The notes under the pieces: generated by a model | Database searches by the model: none | What the model was told of the DNA's origin: nothing | Seen by the model: the letters and a program-made list of their open reading frames with translations, nothing else | In this document: positions 17,880 through 26,931 of the stretch, in pieces | Position numbering within the stretch: position 1 is the first letter of the stretch | Layout of the letters: the number at the start of each line of letters is the position of its first letter | IMG/VR virus record: IMGVR_UViG_3300031999_000023 | Coordinates: 1-59,782 of that record | Length of the DNA stretch: 59,782 nt | From: a virus | Direction: 5' to 3' (one strand) | Translations under genes and position numbers: made by a program

Positions 17880-19496
17880 TCAACGATCACTGTCTGCCTC
17901 GTAATCGAACAGAATGCCTATAAAGTCGAACAGTACGGTAGATGTCCCCTTGATAAGGAAATGCCTCGCCCGAATATCCGGCGACAATTCGACAATCGTA
18001 AATTTGTTTGCGCTCTCAAGGGAAATATCGCCTAACGATTGCCAGTCGGCTTCGTTATCTTTTTTTGTGAACAGCGATATCACGCCTTCACTGCTTCTGC
18101 CTGCAATATATACGTATATTTTGCCGATTCTCTTGAAGTAACCTAAAGCCAGCCCATTCTCCATGTCACTTGAAATAACAAATTCCCGCGTTACGGAACT
18201 GCCTTTCTCGGTTTCCGAGGTATGAAGAATGTACGTATAGCCGGAGTAATCGCTGCATATATCGAGAGGGAAGCCCGCGATATTGCTCACGTAGTCGATA
18301 AAAGGAAGCTCGGCATCGAGTCCGTCGATAGTAGTCGAGAGGGCATCGAGCCCGTCGATAGTATAGGATTCCTGCCGGGTCCAGTCGCCGAACGCCCTTA
18401 TTGACCACGGGTATTCGTGCCAGATGTTGTAATCGAGATTGAGCGCTATGACCTTATCGTTGCCCGTCGAACTCAGGGAAGACGGTATCGACCACCATAT
18501 CTGGTTGTACGAATCTATGAACGCCGATTCGATGTGGTCCTGATACGTGACATTTAGGCCGCGAATGGTAACATCTTTCCCCATTGATATTATACCGCCC
18601 CTGAACTTCCTGACCGTGTAGTCCGAGGCGAAGTAGTAGAGATTGCCTTCCTTATCGTTGCAAACGGAATGAGTTGCCAGGAGTCCTACATTGCCGGCAA
18701 GCCTGTCGATATTCCAGACATCAAGGCTCTCGACAAGCCATTGCGCGTAAATACTTTCTCCCTTAAAAACGACAAGGTAATTCGTGCCGCCGTAGGAATA
18801 GTTGCCGAACCCCTTCAGAACGTCGGAGCCTACGGGAAAATCTTTGAAGTACGTATCTCCTTCGCCGTTAACGTTAAAACTGGAAACATCGTTATAATCC
18901 GACCATCTTTCACGGCGCGCGTGCAATTCCCCGTTTTCCGTAGTGGCGCCGAGTATGAGATAGCCCTCGCACGTCGCACAGTATCTCGCCTTCTGGAGTA
19001 AATTCGTTCCTGCGCCGTCGAGATCGATCCCGGCAGCCGAGCCCAGGGGCACGAATATCGTTCCGGGCGTAGTTTCGTCCCAGACCAGGACGAAGTCCAC
19101 GCCATTAGTGGCAATTATCTTGCCGTCGATAGATACAGTGTCCCACAACGTGCAGTCGCCGGTACAGGTCCAGAATGTGCTGTAGAGTTTGGTTGTTTCA
19201 TCCCACTTGTAGATATGGGCTTTTGTAAAGACAAATTCATACTCGATTTCGGCGGCGGAAACATGCCGCCAAATCCGTATTATCGGATTGCCGTCGGTAG
19301 TCTGTACTTTAGTTGGAACAGCATCGACAAAGGCCCCGGTATTTGCTCCCGGCATCGACCTTAGCAGGCCGCGCTGAAGGAAAACGCCCGAACTGCTCGG
19401 CATGAACGCGCTGGACATCTTGATATTCGGGACGTCCTCGCGATCTCCCATGAAGTCGGAAAGTATACCGTATTTTTGCTCTGTTACCTGTGGCAT
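17880..19496 (-). CDS. P22 gp10-like packaged-DNA stabilisation / tail nozzle protein
   Basis: 538 residues, beta-rich throughout with regularly spaced short strands (IYKWDETTKLY, FVLVWDETTPGTI, YLVVFKGESIYAQWL, DVWNIDRLAGNVGLLA), the pattern of beta-propeller tail proteins of podoviruses. The motif of a glycine-rich N-terminal strand and the late KVIALNLDYNIWHEYPW also recall this family. It lies two genes after the head-tail connector, as in P22-type tail machines. It would close the portal channel and hold packaged DNA. Assigned from architecture and neighbours rather than a diagnostic motif. Confidence 0.75.
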   Translation of the reverse strand: MPQVTEQKYGILSDFMGDREDVPNIKMSSAFMPSSSGVFLQRGLLRSMPGANTGAFVDAVPTKVQTTDGNPIIRIWRHVSAAEIEYEFVFTKAHIYKWDETTKLYSTFWTCTGDCTLWDTVSIDGKIIATNGVDFVLVWDETTPGTIFVPLGSAAGIDLDGAGTNLLQKARYCATCEGYLILGATTENGELHARRERWSDYNDVSSFNVNGEGDTYFKDFPVGSDVLKGFGNYSYGGTNYLVVFKGESIYAQWLVESLDVWNIDRLAGNVGLLATHSVCNDKEGNLYYFASDYTVRKFRGGIISMGKDVTIRGLNVTYQDHIESAFIDSYNQIWWSIPSSLSSTGNDKVIALNLDYNIWHEYPWSIRAFGDWTRQESYTIDGLDALSTTIDGLDAELPFIDYVSNIAGFPLDICSDYSGYTYILHTSETEKGSSVTREFVISSDMENGLALGYFKRIGKIYVYIAGRSSEGVISLFTKKDNEADWQSLGDISLESANKFTIVELSPDIRARHFLIKGTSTVLFDFIGILFDYEADSDR

Positions 19497-19502
19497 TGTT
19501 TA

Positions 19503-20354
19503 TCAATATCCTATGGCGATCCAGTCGATGCTTCTGCTCGTTCCATTGCCCTGACTAACAACAAAGTTAGTCTTGCTTTTTGAAATTAGTACACAACTGT
19601 AAGCTGTTCCCCACGATGTCATTGAAAGGCTGGTTGTCACTCTTGTGCACGCCGTAGGAAACGGAGTGGAAAATGTAACTGTCAAGTCCGAACCTGAATA
19701 AGCATTGTTACCCTGCTTTATGATCATACCGTTAGGGAATGTAGCACTTTCGCCGCCGGTATAACTTGCGGGACTATATCCCGGGTAAGAATCGACATAA
19801 GCCTTAATACTCTGCTGAGAAGCAAGTTTGGTAGCAGAATTGGAAGCCATATCGTCTTCGTCAAGGAAGGCCGTACCGGATACCCCGGTATTGATTACAG
19901 GGCTTGTAAGGGTAGGTGTAGTCAGGGTAGGCGTGACTATCGTCGTAGAGGTCAGTAAACCGATATTGAAAACTCCGCCGGAAGTCAGTTGCACTTCGTC
20001 CCCATCTTCATCTTCCCAGTGAAGCTCGGTCTTGGCACTAACATCTTTGGCGTATAGCCAACTTTTGTTCGCAGCTGAAGTCGGCTTGGTAATAGGCCCG
20101 TAGAATTCAATTTGTCTATGTTGTCCGGTCGCGGCGTCACTGACCTGCGTTCCTGTAAGGGCAAAATAATGCTCAACATTTAGTCTTTCCTGCCAACCGT
20201 ATTTGTCATTTCTTGCGTAGTCATCGAGTACTGACGGAGCCATCGTGCCTACAGGGTTGGCGCAGTCTAATGTGTACGTAAAACCATACAGATACAAACA
20301 AGTCAGAACCAGTAGCCAAATACTCAATAACGCAATTAACTTATTATTTTTCAC
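19503..20354 (-). CDS. Tail fibre with gp53-like C-terminal domain and N-terminal membrane/signal segment
   Basis: 283 residues. N-terminus MKNNKLIALLSIWLLVLTCLY is a signal peptide or anchor. A collar-type sequence ELHWEDEDGDEVQLTSGG and Thr-Pro-rich repeats (TPTLTTPTLTSPV) follow. The last ~80 residues end in a Trp-Ile-Ala-Ile-Gly-Tyr motif (IDWIAIGY) with FPTACTRVTTSLS and SKTNFVVSQGN, the hallmark of the gp53-like/receptor-binding C-terminal domain of phage tail fibres. Its start overlaps the stop of the upstream holin-like gene. Confidence 0.82.
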   Translation of the reverse strand: MKNNKLIALLSIWLLVLTCLYLYGFTYTLDCANPVGTMAPSVLDDYARNDKYGWQERLNVEHYFALTGTQVSDAATGQHRQIEFYGPITKPTSAANKSWLYAKDVSAKTELHWEDEDGDEVQLTSGGVFNIGLLTSTTIVTPTLTTPTLTSPVINTGVSGTAFLDEDDMASNSATKLASQQSIKAYVDSYPGYSPASYTGGESATFPNGMIIKQGNNAYSGSDLTVTFSTPFPTACTRVTTSLSMTSWGTAYSCVLISKSKTNFVVSQGNGTSRSIDWIAIGY

Positions 20355-20628
20355 TTTCAGTCTCCTTGATTTTCATAAGAGGTTTCCTGGCAACGGCCCT
20401 GCCATAGGCCGCATAGGCAAGTCCTGTAAATTCCAGAAAATGTGTGATTGATTCAAATGGACTCGCCTGCCCCTGCGGTACTTGTTCCCAGGAGGGTCCC
20501 AAGTCATCAATCGTCTGGGCAACTTCCTGTGGTGCGATAACAAATAATTGCATAGTAATGCCAATCAGGACAATGAGAATCCCTCGAATCGTTTTGGATT
20601 TAAGCGCGCTAATAATATCAAGTTTCAT
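20344..20628 (-). CDS. Holin-like membrane protein
   Basis: 94 residues from the ATG of MKLDIISALKSKTIRG, which has GGAGGAC upstream; the longer frame starts at a non-favoured codon. One strong helix (IRGILIVLIGITMQLFVI) and a weaker second (ITHFLEFTGLAYAAYGRAVA) followed by a basic tail. The SKTIRG...YGR pattern is shared with many small phage holins that end in an A-YGR-x-A segment. It lies between the connector and a fibre gene. Probable role: timed inner-membrane permeabilisation. Confidence 0.65.
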   Translation of the reverse strand: MKLDIISALKSKTIRGILIVLIGITMQLFVIAPQEVAQTIDDLGPSWEQVPQGQASPFESITHFLEFTGLAYAAYGRAVARKPLMKIKETESEK

Positions 20629-20632
20629 AATC

Positions 20633-21226
20633 TTAATGTCCTCCAGCAAATCGGGGCTGGCCGGGGTTCGCTAAAATTAACGTCTGTATCTGCGCCCTAT
20701 AAGGCCCTTCCCATATTGCTATGTACCGCGACAGGCCCTTCTTTAAGGCCGTGTAGTACGTGGCCCCGAAGTTGAAGCAGTTCGTCAAATCGTCGCCGAA
20801 TTCAATATCATCCGGATCGAGGTCGTGCTTCTTGTAGTAGTCCAAAGTAATCGTATAAGCCTGGTCCGCCGTCGGGTACACGTATATCTTGCCGTTGAAC
20901 CTTGCGTAATACAGGGGCGTGGATTCGTCGCCGGAAGAATAGCCATCCATCGCTTCCTTATAACCTTTATAGCCGCCCGGCATTGGCAGTAACGGCTCAA
21001 GGTCGTCACTGCCGTCGTTTAGAACTATGGAAATCGGGTCTTTGAAATCCGAGGGCTGGTCAAAAGACGTACTGCCGTCGCTGAGAGTCAGGCTCGTACT
21101 CTGGGCTTCGAGTATGCTCAAAAACCGCAAATCGTTGATGACGGATTTTATCTGTTCGTCAATATCCGTTTCCGTTCTTGACAACTGGCCATTAACAAAA
21201 ATCAGGATGTCACTTTTCTCAATCAT
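20633..21226 (-). CDS. Head-tail connector / adaptor (P22 gp4 or T7 gp11-like)
   Basis: 197 residues. Begins MIEKSDILIFVNGQLSRTETDIDEQI, then IKSVINDLRFLS, a beta-rich core with SFDQPSDFKDPISIVL, YARFNGKIYVYPTADQAYTITLDYYKK, and a helical end. The final strand-turn TLDYYKK plus the N-terminal helix that starts the fold are typical of connector proteins that dock under the portal. Its place between capsid/portal genes and the gp10-like gene fits. The first gene after an intrinsic terminator at 21273-21313. Confidence 0.75.
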   Translation of the reverse strand: MIEKSDILIFVNGQLSRTETDIDEQIKSVINDLRFLSILEAQSTSLTLSDGSTSFDQPSDFKDPISIVLNDGSDDLEPLLPMPGGYKGYKEAMDGYSSGDESTPLYYARFNGKIYVYPTADQAYTITLDYYKKHDLDPDDIEFGDDLTNCFNFGATYYTALKKGLSRYIAIWEGPYRAQIQTLILANPGQPRFAGGH

Positions 21227-21272
21227 ATTCTTTTTTTGCTTCTATACTGGAGATTGCCATTTTACCCTTCAC

Positions 21273-21313
21273 GCAAAACCGGGAGGGGCGGTATGTTGCC
21301 CCTTAGCCCGGTT
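21273..21313 (-). terminator. Nested stem-loop terminator
   Basis: On the minus strand AACCGGG and CCCGGTT form an outer stem enclosing a second stem GGGGC/GCCCC, followed by TTTT. It lies between the lipoprotein gene and the connector gene and would end or reduce transcription from the capsid side. Confidence 0.7.
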
Positions 21314-21354
21314 AATGAGGAAAGCCATTGCGTACGCAAGGTTCCCTGTCTTGT

Positions 21355-21684
21355 TTATTTCATATCTTTCGGTAATTGGTCTAACGGGACAAACTCGCCT
21401 TCGACGCCGAGTTCCGGCACGGCTACCTTTTGCTTTGCCGGCTGGGCCGGTGGAGTATTGGCCGCCCGTATCTTTGCAACTTCAACCTTCAATAACAGGA
21501 TGTCTCGCATCAACAGCGTTTCTTCCTGGACGATCTTCATCGTCCTTATGCGTTCGAGCGTATCCGTTTCGGCTTTCTTCGCCTGTGCCTTGGCCGCCTT
21601 CTGCGGGTCGGTCGGCGTCATTGTCACCGTACAACCCGTTACTGCCACGAGCAGTATCAACATTGCAATGGTCTTCCTGATCAT
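21355..21684 (-). CDS. Small lipoprotein, possible outer spanin
   Basis: 109 residues from the ATG of MIRKTIAMLILLVAVTGC, preceded by CAGGAGTAC. The signal peptide ends in a VTGC lipobox, so Cys18 would be lipidated. The mature part is helical and Lys/Ala/Glu-rich (PQKAAKAQAKKAETDTLERI) with a Pro-rich end. Outer spanins are short phage lipoproteins; no matching inner spanin is evident beside it, so this is only one possibility. It lies among capsid and tail genes. Confidence 0.7.
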   Translation of the reverse strand: MIRKTIAMLILLVAVTGCTVTMTPTDPQKAAKAQAKKAETDTLERIRTMKIVQEETLLMRDILLLKVEVAKIRAANTPPAQPAKQKVAVPELGVEGEFVPLDQLPKDMK

Positions 21685-21740
21685 TTTTGTACTCCTGAAA
21701 AAAGTTAAAATGGGGCCGGAACGCCCGGCCCCCTTACAAT

Positions 21741-21968
21741 TTACTCCGTTGTTACACCCGCCGCGCAAGAGCAGTCCTTAAACACTATGGGTGTCCCGGT
21801 AATCGGGTATCCAAAGTCATTGAAATAATTCATGGATATGTGCTTATTGCACTTACCGAATCCAGACCATATATTGTCGTGCTTCAACTTCTCGAAAAAG
21901 TCACAGTCCTTGCACTCGCCGGAATACGGCGGGTCGTAAATCAGATGTCCATTGTCGTCAAACGGCAT
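21741..21968 (-). CDS. Small cysteine-rich protein
   Basis: 75 residues beginning MPFDDNGHLIYDPPYSG. Contains CKDCDFFEKL, FGKCNKH and DCSCAAG, giving about six Cys plus His that could bind one or two metal ions. It directly follows the 803-residue signal-peptide protein (8-base gap). No family recognised; a structural zinc-binding role is plausible. Confidence 0.65.
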   Translation of the reverse strand: MPFDDNGHLIYDPPYSGECKDCDFFEKLKHDNIWSGFGKCNKHISMNYFNDFGYPITGTPIVFKDCSCAAGVTTE

Positions 21969-21976
21969 ATAAACTC

Positions 21977-24388
21977 CTATGAACCTGCACTACTGTAAAC
22001 ATAGATGTACATGGGGTCTGTTTTACCGAGAATTTGAATCTTCAAAGCTCCCAGTTTCGAAGTAGAAGCTGAAGTATGGGTAGCATTCTCCGTATAAACA
22101 GCCGCCGCTGCATTGCCAAACGTGAACAGGTAATCAGGGGTATCGCCGGTAGCAGCACAGTTGAAGTGAATCATGGAAGAAAGTTCCGGGGCATCACCTG
22201 AATTGACCTGGTATTCAAGGTTCAATATGCGAATCTTGGAAGCCGTTAGAGTCGGTCCACCATCAGTATAAAGGCCAAAGTCAGCAGCCGCAATTAGAGA
22301 ATCCGGTCCATCCGTCATTATACCGCCGGTGATATTGAGCCATGAGCCCATTCCGTAAACTTTACTATCGGTCGCTCCGGAAATATTACCTTCGACATAA
22401 AGGCCGACACCCTCGGACGCCGTTGCCCCTGCTATACTGCCCGATACTTTAAGGGCGTACAGGCCGTCGGGAACGGCGGAAGATGTAATCGTAGTCCCGC
22501 CTACATCCGAAAGAATATCGATTGCCGTCTGGCCCGTACCCTGGTTGGCGTGGATGTGGACGGTCTCGGACGTTCCACCATTGGCCTCAATATCGATACC
22601 GGCAGCAGCCGTATCCGTCGATATGAGTGTGAACTTATCCGCTACCGTTAGCGTCATATCGCCATTAGTCGCACCGGCTGTCGTTAAGGCTATTGGTCCG
22701 TCTGTGGTGTCGACATCGAATCCACCATTCGTGCCGGTAACGTCGATATTGACTGCATCGGTAACCGCCTCGGTTGCTATAAGCCCGATTGAACCGCCGG
22801 TATTGGTAACGATAAAATCTTCGCCTGCCGCACCCGTGATATCGAAAGTCACATCGTCACCACTGACAAACGACATTACGCTTTCCGAATCAATCGTAAT
22901 ATCGCCATTAGCCGCACCGTCGGCGAGAACTGAAATCCCGCCGTTGGTGGTTTCAAGCTGAATGGCTACACCCGCAACCGTACCGACTGCATCGACCTTG
23001 AACTGGTTGGCCTCGGCGTCGTTGGTCGTAAGGGAAACGTTTCCCAGACTGCCAATGAGGGTATCATCCGCTGTGGCCCATTTGAGATATTCGGAGGATG
23101 TATCTCCGTAGAACGTCCAATCCAGGCCCGCACTATCGACACCAACGACCACGCTTCCGGTTCCGGCAACTACTTGACCGATGGTGAATACATTGGTCGC
23201 AACAGACATGGTAATATCGCCCGTACCCAGCGCATCGCCGAACTGAATCTGGTCGCCTTCGCCGATACACAGGGATATGCCGTCAACCTGGATGTCATCT
23301 GCGGTGAAGAATACTTCCGCACCCGTAGTTTCGCCATACCATGTCAGGGGAACGTCGTCAGCGTCATTACCTATCGCCATAGCTCCCGTGCCGGGCACGA
23401 CGACATCAATCAGGAGAACGTCGCTTTCATCGGACATTTTGAAATCGCCCGTGCCCAGCGTGTCGCCGAAGAGAATGGCGTCGCCGTCGCCCAAAGCGAT
23501 CTCGGCACCCGACGCCGCACCTTCAACCTGAAGCTGATCGCCGGTCATCTTGATGTAGTTGCCCGTCGTCTCGCCGTACCAGGTGAAAGGCACATCATCG
23601 GCGTCATTGCCGATAGCGATTTCGCCGGTTCCCGCTACCACAACGTCAAAAGTAAGAACGTCCGTCTCATCGCTGATCTTGAAGTCCCCGGTCCCCAGGG
23701 TATCGCCAAACAAAAGGTGGTCTCCGTCGCCCAGCGCCACACTGCCGTCGTCAACGAGAATCGAGGCGCCAACGGCCTCAAGTTGCTCATCACTGGCGTC
23801 CCAAAGGATGTAATCCCCTGTGGTGGCCGCGAAAAATTCAACGTCCATACCCTGGGTGTCCAGACCAAACCACCAGATCGGGGTCTCGTCGGTAGCGGCG
23901 GGTGTTACTGTAAAACGGTTTCCCACAGCACCGCCCACCAAGACGAAATCCGAGTCCGAGCCGAACGTCGCCGACTGGGCATCGGTATAGGCCGTCGAAC
24001 TGACCGCCGAGAGAAACGTCGGCAAGACAATACGGCCATCCGACGCCGTAGACGAGGCATGACCATAATTGGTCATGGTATTCGTGCCGTCACCGATGGT
24101 GTAATCCCAGGCGTCCGCCCCCCACCAGTAGAAAGTCCCACTGGACAACGTGGTATTCGTCGAGGATGTAGTCATCGGCTGGGTAATAGCATTAAGCTTG
24201 GCACGGTCCTTATAGATCGTGGCAGCACTGGTTGTCCCGGACAACCTTATCGTAACGGTGCTTATGTTCGTTACCGGCCTGCCGTGCTCATCGACGACCT
24301 GTACTTCATGGTAGACTAAGCCGGTCTGGGCATAGGCCGCAACTCCCATTGCCAGGAGTGCAATCGTTGTAAATAGTAACTTCTTCAT
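21977..24388 (-). CDS. Large secreted/virion beta-repeat protein with signal peptide
   Basis: 803 residues. MKKLLFTTIALLAMGVAAYAQ is a textbook Sec signal peptide. The next ~100 residues (VYHEVQVVDEHGRPVTNIST) look like an Ig-like/carboxypeptidase-regulatory fold. The remainder is Asp/Gly/Thr-rich with repeats of the form ILFGDTLGTGDFKMSDESDVL and AIGNDADDVPFTWYGETTG, occurring three to four times. It follows the major capsid gene, a position often used for head decoration or fibre proteins, yet the signal peptide implies export. Product could be a capsid-surface adhesin or a secreted host-surface protein. Confidence 0.7.
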   Translation of the reverse strand: MKKLLFTTIALLAMGVAAYAQTGLVYHEVQVVDEHGRPVTNISTVTIRLSGTTSAATIYKDRAKLNAITQPMTTSSTNTTLSSGTFYWWGADAWDYTIGDGTNTMTNYGHASSTASDGRIVLPTFLSAVSSTAYTDAQSATFGSDSDFVLVGGAVGNRFTVTPAATDETPIWWFGLDTQGMDVEFFAATTGDYILWDASDEQLEAVGASILVDDGSVALGDGDHLLFGDTLGTGDFKISDETDVLTFDVVVAGTGEIAIGNDADDVPFTWYGETTGNYIKMTGDQLQVEGAASGAEIALGDGDAILFGDTLGTGDFKMSDESDVLLIDVVVPGTGAMAIGNDADDVPLTWYGETTGAEVFFTADDIQVDGISLCIGEGDQIQFGDALGTGDITMSVATNVFTIGQVVAGTGSVVVGVDSAGLDWTFYGDTSSEYLKWATADDTLIGSLGNVSLTTNDAEANQFKVDAVGTVAGVAIQLETTNGGISVLADGAANGDITIDSESVMSFVSGDDVTFDITGAAGEDFIVTNTGGSIGLIATEAVTDAVNIDVTGTNGGFDVDTTDGPIALTTAGATNGDMTLTVADKFTLISTDTAAAGIDIEANGGTSETVHIHANQGTGQTAIDILSDVGGTTITSSAVPDGLYALKVSGSIAGATASEGVGLYVEGNISGATDSKVYGMGSWLNITGGIMTDGPDSLIAAADFGLYTDGGPTLTASKIRILNLEYQVNSGDAPELSSMIHFNCAATGDTPDYLFTFGNAAAAVYTENATHTSASTSKLGALKIQILGKTDPMYIYVYSSAGS

Positions 24389-24455
24389 TGTGCTAATCCT
24401 TAAATAAGATTTACGTTTCTTTGAAATTCACGAAATACAGAGAGAAACCCGCTTT

Positions 24456-25673
24456 TTAGTCTGTGATCACCTCCGTATCGAAGCAGTAGATGGCCTCATC
24501 CTGCCCTGCCGTGGTGCCGCCGTGCGCGTTGAATATCATGCGCTTGACTCCGTAGAGCATATCGGTCTTGACTATCGGCTTGTTGACATCGTAGTAATCC
24601 TCGTACCAGCCGGGGAACTGAGCCCAGCCAAAGGCAAGGGCATTAGCACCTAACAGCATACCCCTCGCCACGCTCCTGCCGGTCGCACAGGCGTCGTTAG
24701 TTGCCGTCCTGCCTGCATTGAGCAGGAATCCCTCGGCCAGCGTAGTGCCGCCTGCTCCGGTCCTGACCGGAACCCTGTCGTACTCCCAGCAGATCATGCC
24801 GTCCCACATGAACGCGGCCCCGCTGAATATGGGATTGATATTGCCGCGCTCCTGGGCCGCGGCACACATGGCCTTCCAGCCTATAGTCCCGCTTTCGGCC
24901 TTAATCGCCTTGATTTGCAGGGGATGCAGGAATACGAAGAAGAATCTTCCGGCCTGTGGAAGCCCCTGCCCGGATCGTATGTCATTTGGCGTGGCCTTGG
25001 ACAGGTCTTTAATCCGCCCGCCTGCGAATCTCGGCTGAGCGGCTATTGCCTTGCGCTTGATAAGCTCAAGCAATAATGTGCCGCAGAGATTGTTGGCCTG
25101 TGTCCCGGCGGTAAGCAGAGCATCGGTACCGTAAGTAACTCCCGAATTACCGAGTGTGCCAGCTGCGCTTTGGCCTCCGTAATATATCCTTGAACTTGTA
25201 GGATAGGATTCGTTGATTGTTTGAATGTCCCCGGACGATGAATTCTCGTTGTAAAGACCGGCACACGAAGTCACAAGATCGTTCTCGATGGCCTCTGTAA
25301 TCCAGTCGCCTAATTCGAGCTTGGAATCTTCGCGGAACTTCGAATCCGTAAGCTGCTCTGAAAGCTTGCCGGCGGATTGAGTACGGGTCGCACGCTCGTG
25401 CACGAGCAGGGACATATTGCGTCTCTTGATCTGCTGTGCATTATTTGTCGTGTCGCCATCGTCTCCTTCGCCTGCACCTGTAAGGCGCTCGCGGGCCTTG
25501 AAAACAATTGTTCCACCCGACTTTTTCGTCAGGTCTTTATCAACGTGAATAAAATCGTTCGACGTTTGACCCATCAGCGGGCTGAGCATGATGTTCGGCA
25601 TACAGTAGTCGAACAGATTCTTAGACCATATGGTCTGCGCGCGTGGATCTGTGAAAGCATAAGATGTATCCAT
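24456..25673 (-). CDS. Major capsid protein, N4-gp56/DUF4043 family
   Basis: 405 residues. Starts MDTSYAFTDPRAQTIWSKNLF; the N-terminal signature DLTKKSGGTIVFKARERLTGAGEGDD matches the N4-gp56 group (aspartate/Lys-rich turn, GDTI-F-R-RLTG). Also typical are LGDWITEAIENDL, FFFVFLHPLQIKAIK, and a final LLLGANALAFGWAQ with a Gly-Trp rich end. HK97-type fold expected. It follows the scaffold gene; the ribosome-binding site sits in the 3' strand of a strong hairpin (25679-25734). Confidence 0.9.
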   Translation of the reverse strand: MDTSYAFTDPRAQTIWSKNLFDYCMPNIMLSPLMGQTSNDFIHVDKDLTKKSGGTIVFKARERLTGAGEGDDGDTTNNAQQIKRRNMSLLVHERATRTQSAGKLSEQLTDSKFREDSKLELGDWITEAIENDLVTSCAGLYNENSSSGDIQTINESYPTSSRIYYGGQSAAGTLGNSGVTYGTDALLTAGTQANNLCGTLLLELIKRKAIAAQPRFAGGRIKDLSKATPNDIRSGQGLPQAGRFFFVFLHPLQIKAIKAESGTIGWKAMCAAAQERGNINPIFSGAAFMWDGMICWEYDRVPVRTGAGGTTLAEGFLLNAGRTATNDACATGRSVARGMLLGANALAFGWAQFPGWYEDYYDVNKPIVKTDMLYGVKRMIFNAHGGTTAGQDEAIYCFDTEVITD

Positions 25674-25678
25674 TTTTT

Positions 25679-25734
25679 AAGGTCCTTTCGTTAATGGCCC
25701 CGCGTCACTTGCCGCGGGACCCCGGACGGACCTT
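25679..25734 (-). promoter_or_regulatory. Hairpin that can sequester the capsid ribosome-binding site
   Basis: On the minus strand an outer stem AAGGTCC/GGACCTT (25728-25734 with 25679-25685) encloses a perfect 9-bp inner stem (25713-25721 with 25696-25704). The outer 3' strand contains the AAGGA element just upstream of the capsid start codon. Base pairing would hide the site until the upstream scaffold gene, whose stop overlaps the outer stem, is being translated. This gives a simple scaffold-to-capsid coupling device. Confidence 0.6.
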
Positions 25735-26593
25735 ATTCATCGACTCCGAACGCCGCATAAACATGAGCAAGCGTCGGATTCTTTCCCAGTTCTGGATTTG
25801 CAGGCGGAGCGGGAGTCTTTTCCTGCTTTTGTCCTGCCCTTAGTTCTGATCCGTCCGTACTTTGTTTCGATTGTTGTTTTTGGACGGATGCCTTGGCTGG
25901 CACTTTTGCCTTGAGTTCGGCCCGGAGCTGTTTGGCCCTATCACCCCCGGCTTCGAGAGTCTTGTAAATGCAGCGTTTATACAGGAATTCCGCACCATCC
26001 TTGCCTTCCTCAATGGCCCTTCTGAGATCAACCTGGTCGCCTTCCGTAAGAACGTCCTGGGCATTGGAAAGAATCTTGTCGAAATCACTGTACTTCCTGC
26101 GAGCCTCGACGGAAGAAATTTTCGCCCTGTTGTTAATGGTCGATTCTTCCTGTCTTTTACGGTCCTTCTCCGCCTGCTCTTTCTCAAATTTCCTCTGGGC
26201 CATTTGAACTTTTGCAGGAAAGGGTGTCGTATCCGGGTCGAAAATTTCCTTATTCTCTTCGACGTACTTTTCTTCCGGCGACTTCTCGGGCGGCAGGACC
26301 GGCCTTTCGGCCTCCATGCGTTCCGCCGTCTTCTTGTCGAGTTCGCGCAGCAAATGCCTTCTTGCCGTTATTGAATTCAGCAACTGGTCATTCACGCTTT
26401 TGAGAGACTCTATCTCCGGCGATTCCCCGGCCGGCTCATCCGTAGCCGCAAGAGCTTCGGCCGCAAGTTTGGCCTCGTCACTCATCATATTATCATCAGT
26501 GACTGCCGCCTGTTCCTGCTGCTCGCTACTAACCTTCTCTTCTGTCGCGGCCACCGGACTCTCAGTTTGTTGTGTCTCTACCGTAGCATCCAT
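25733..26593 (-). CDS. Capsid scaffolding protein
   Basis: About 286 residues from the ATG of MDATVETQQTES, preceded by GTGAGG. Highly charged, Glu/Lys/Ala/Gln-rich and almost wholly helical, with a disordered N-terminus and a helical C-terminus ending LAHVYAAFGVDE. This is the usual composition of scaffold proteins and it lies immediately upstream of the capsid gene. No protease gene is seen nearby, so scaffold may be released rather than digested. Confidence 0.8.
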   Translation of the reverse strand: MDATVETQQTESPVAATEEKVSSEQQEQAAVTDDNMMSDEAKLAAEALAATDEPAGESPEIESLKSVNDQLLNSITARRHLLRELDKKTAERMEAERPVLPPEKSPEEKYVEENKEIFDPDTTPFPAKVQMAQRKFEKEQAEKDRKRQEESTINNRAKISSVEARRKYSDFDKILSNAQDVLTEGDQVDLRRAIEEGKDGAEFLYKRCIYKTLEAGGDRAKQLRAELKAKVPAKASVQKQQSKQSTDGSELRAGQKQEKTPAPPANPELGKNPTLAHVYAAFGVDE

Positions 26594-26742
26594 AACTATA
26601 AACCTCACTTTCCTGTTAACCGGCCAGGAACGCCGAACTCGCGAATCCCCGCGATAAGGTCTTGGTCTTTAACTGTCTCCAAGATGACAGAACGCCTGAA
26701 CCGTCAGGCTGGCAGAACTCGGTTTGCCGCCCACCGATAGGG

Positions 26743-26919
26743 CTAAGTTGTCTTTAACGCCTTTTGGCTGTCCGCTATTTCTGTTTTTAGTTGCTCGCGT
26801 GCAGCCTTTAATAGCGGTTTATCTCTCAGGAGTTTTGCATAGCTTCGGAGTGTTGATGCAGCCGACTCTATAGCCCATCGTTTCTCGTCTCCTTTTAGTT
26901 TTCCGAACTCTTTATCCAT
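26743..26919 (-). CDS. 58-residue basic helical protein
   Basis: MDKEFGKLKGDEKRWAIESA... ending KALKTT. A TTGGAGAA site precedes the start. Wholly helical by composition, Lys/Ala-rich. It lies just upstream of scaffold and immediately behind a strong terminator-like hairpin whose T-tract abuts its ribosome-binding site, so its expression probably depends on read-through. No family recognised. Confidence 0.6.
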   Translation of the reverse strand: MDKEFGKLKGDEKRWAIESAASTLRSYAKLLRDKPLLKAAREQLKTEIADSQKALKTT

Positions 26920-26931
26920 TTTTTCTCCAAT

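Noticed and set aside
23174-24319. 381-codon open frame on the plus strand
   Set aside because: Antisense shadow of the 803-residue secreted repeat protein; regular repeats in the sense gene create the long frame.
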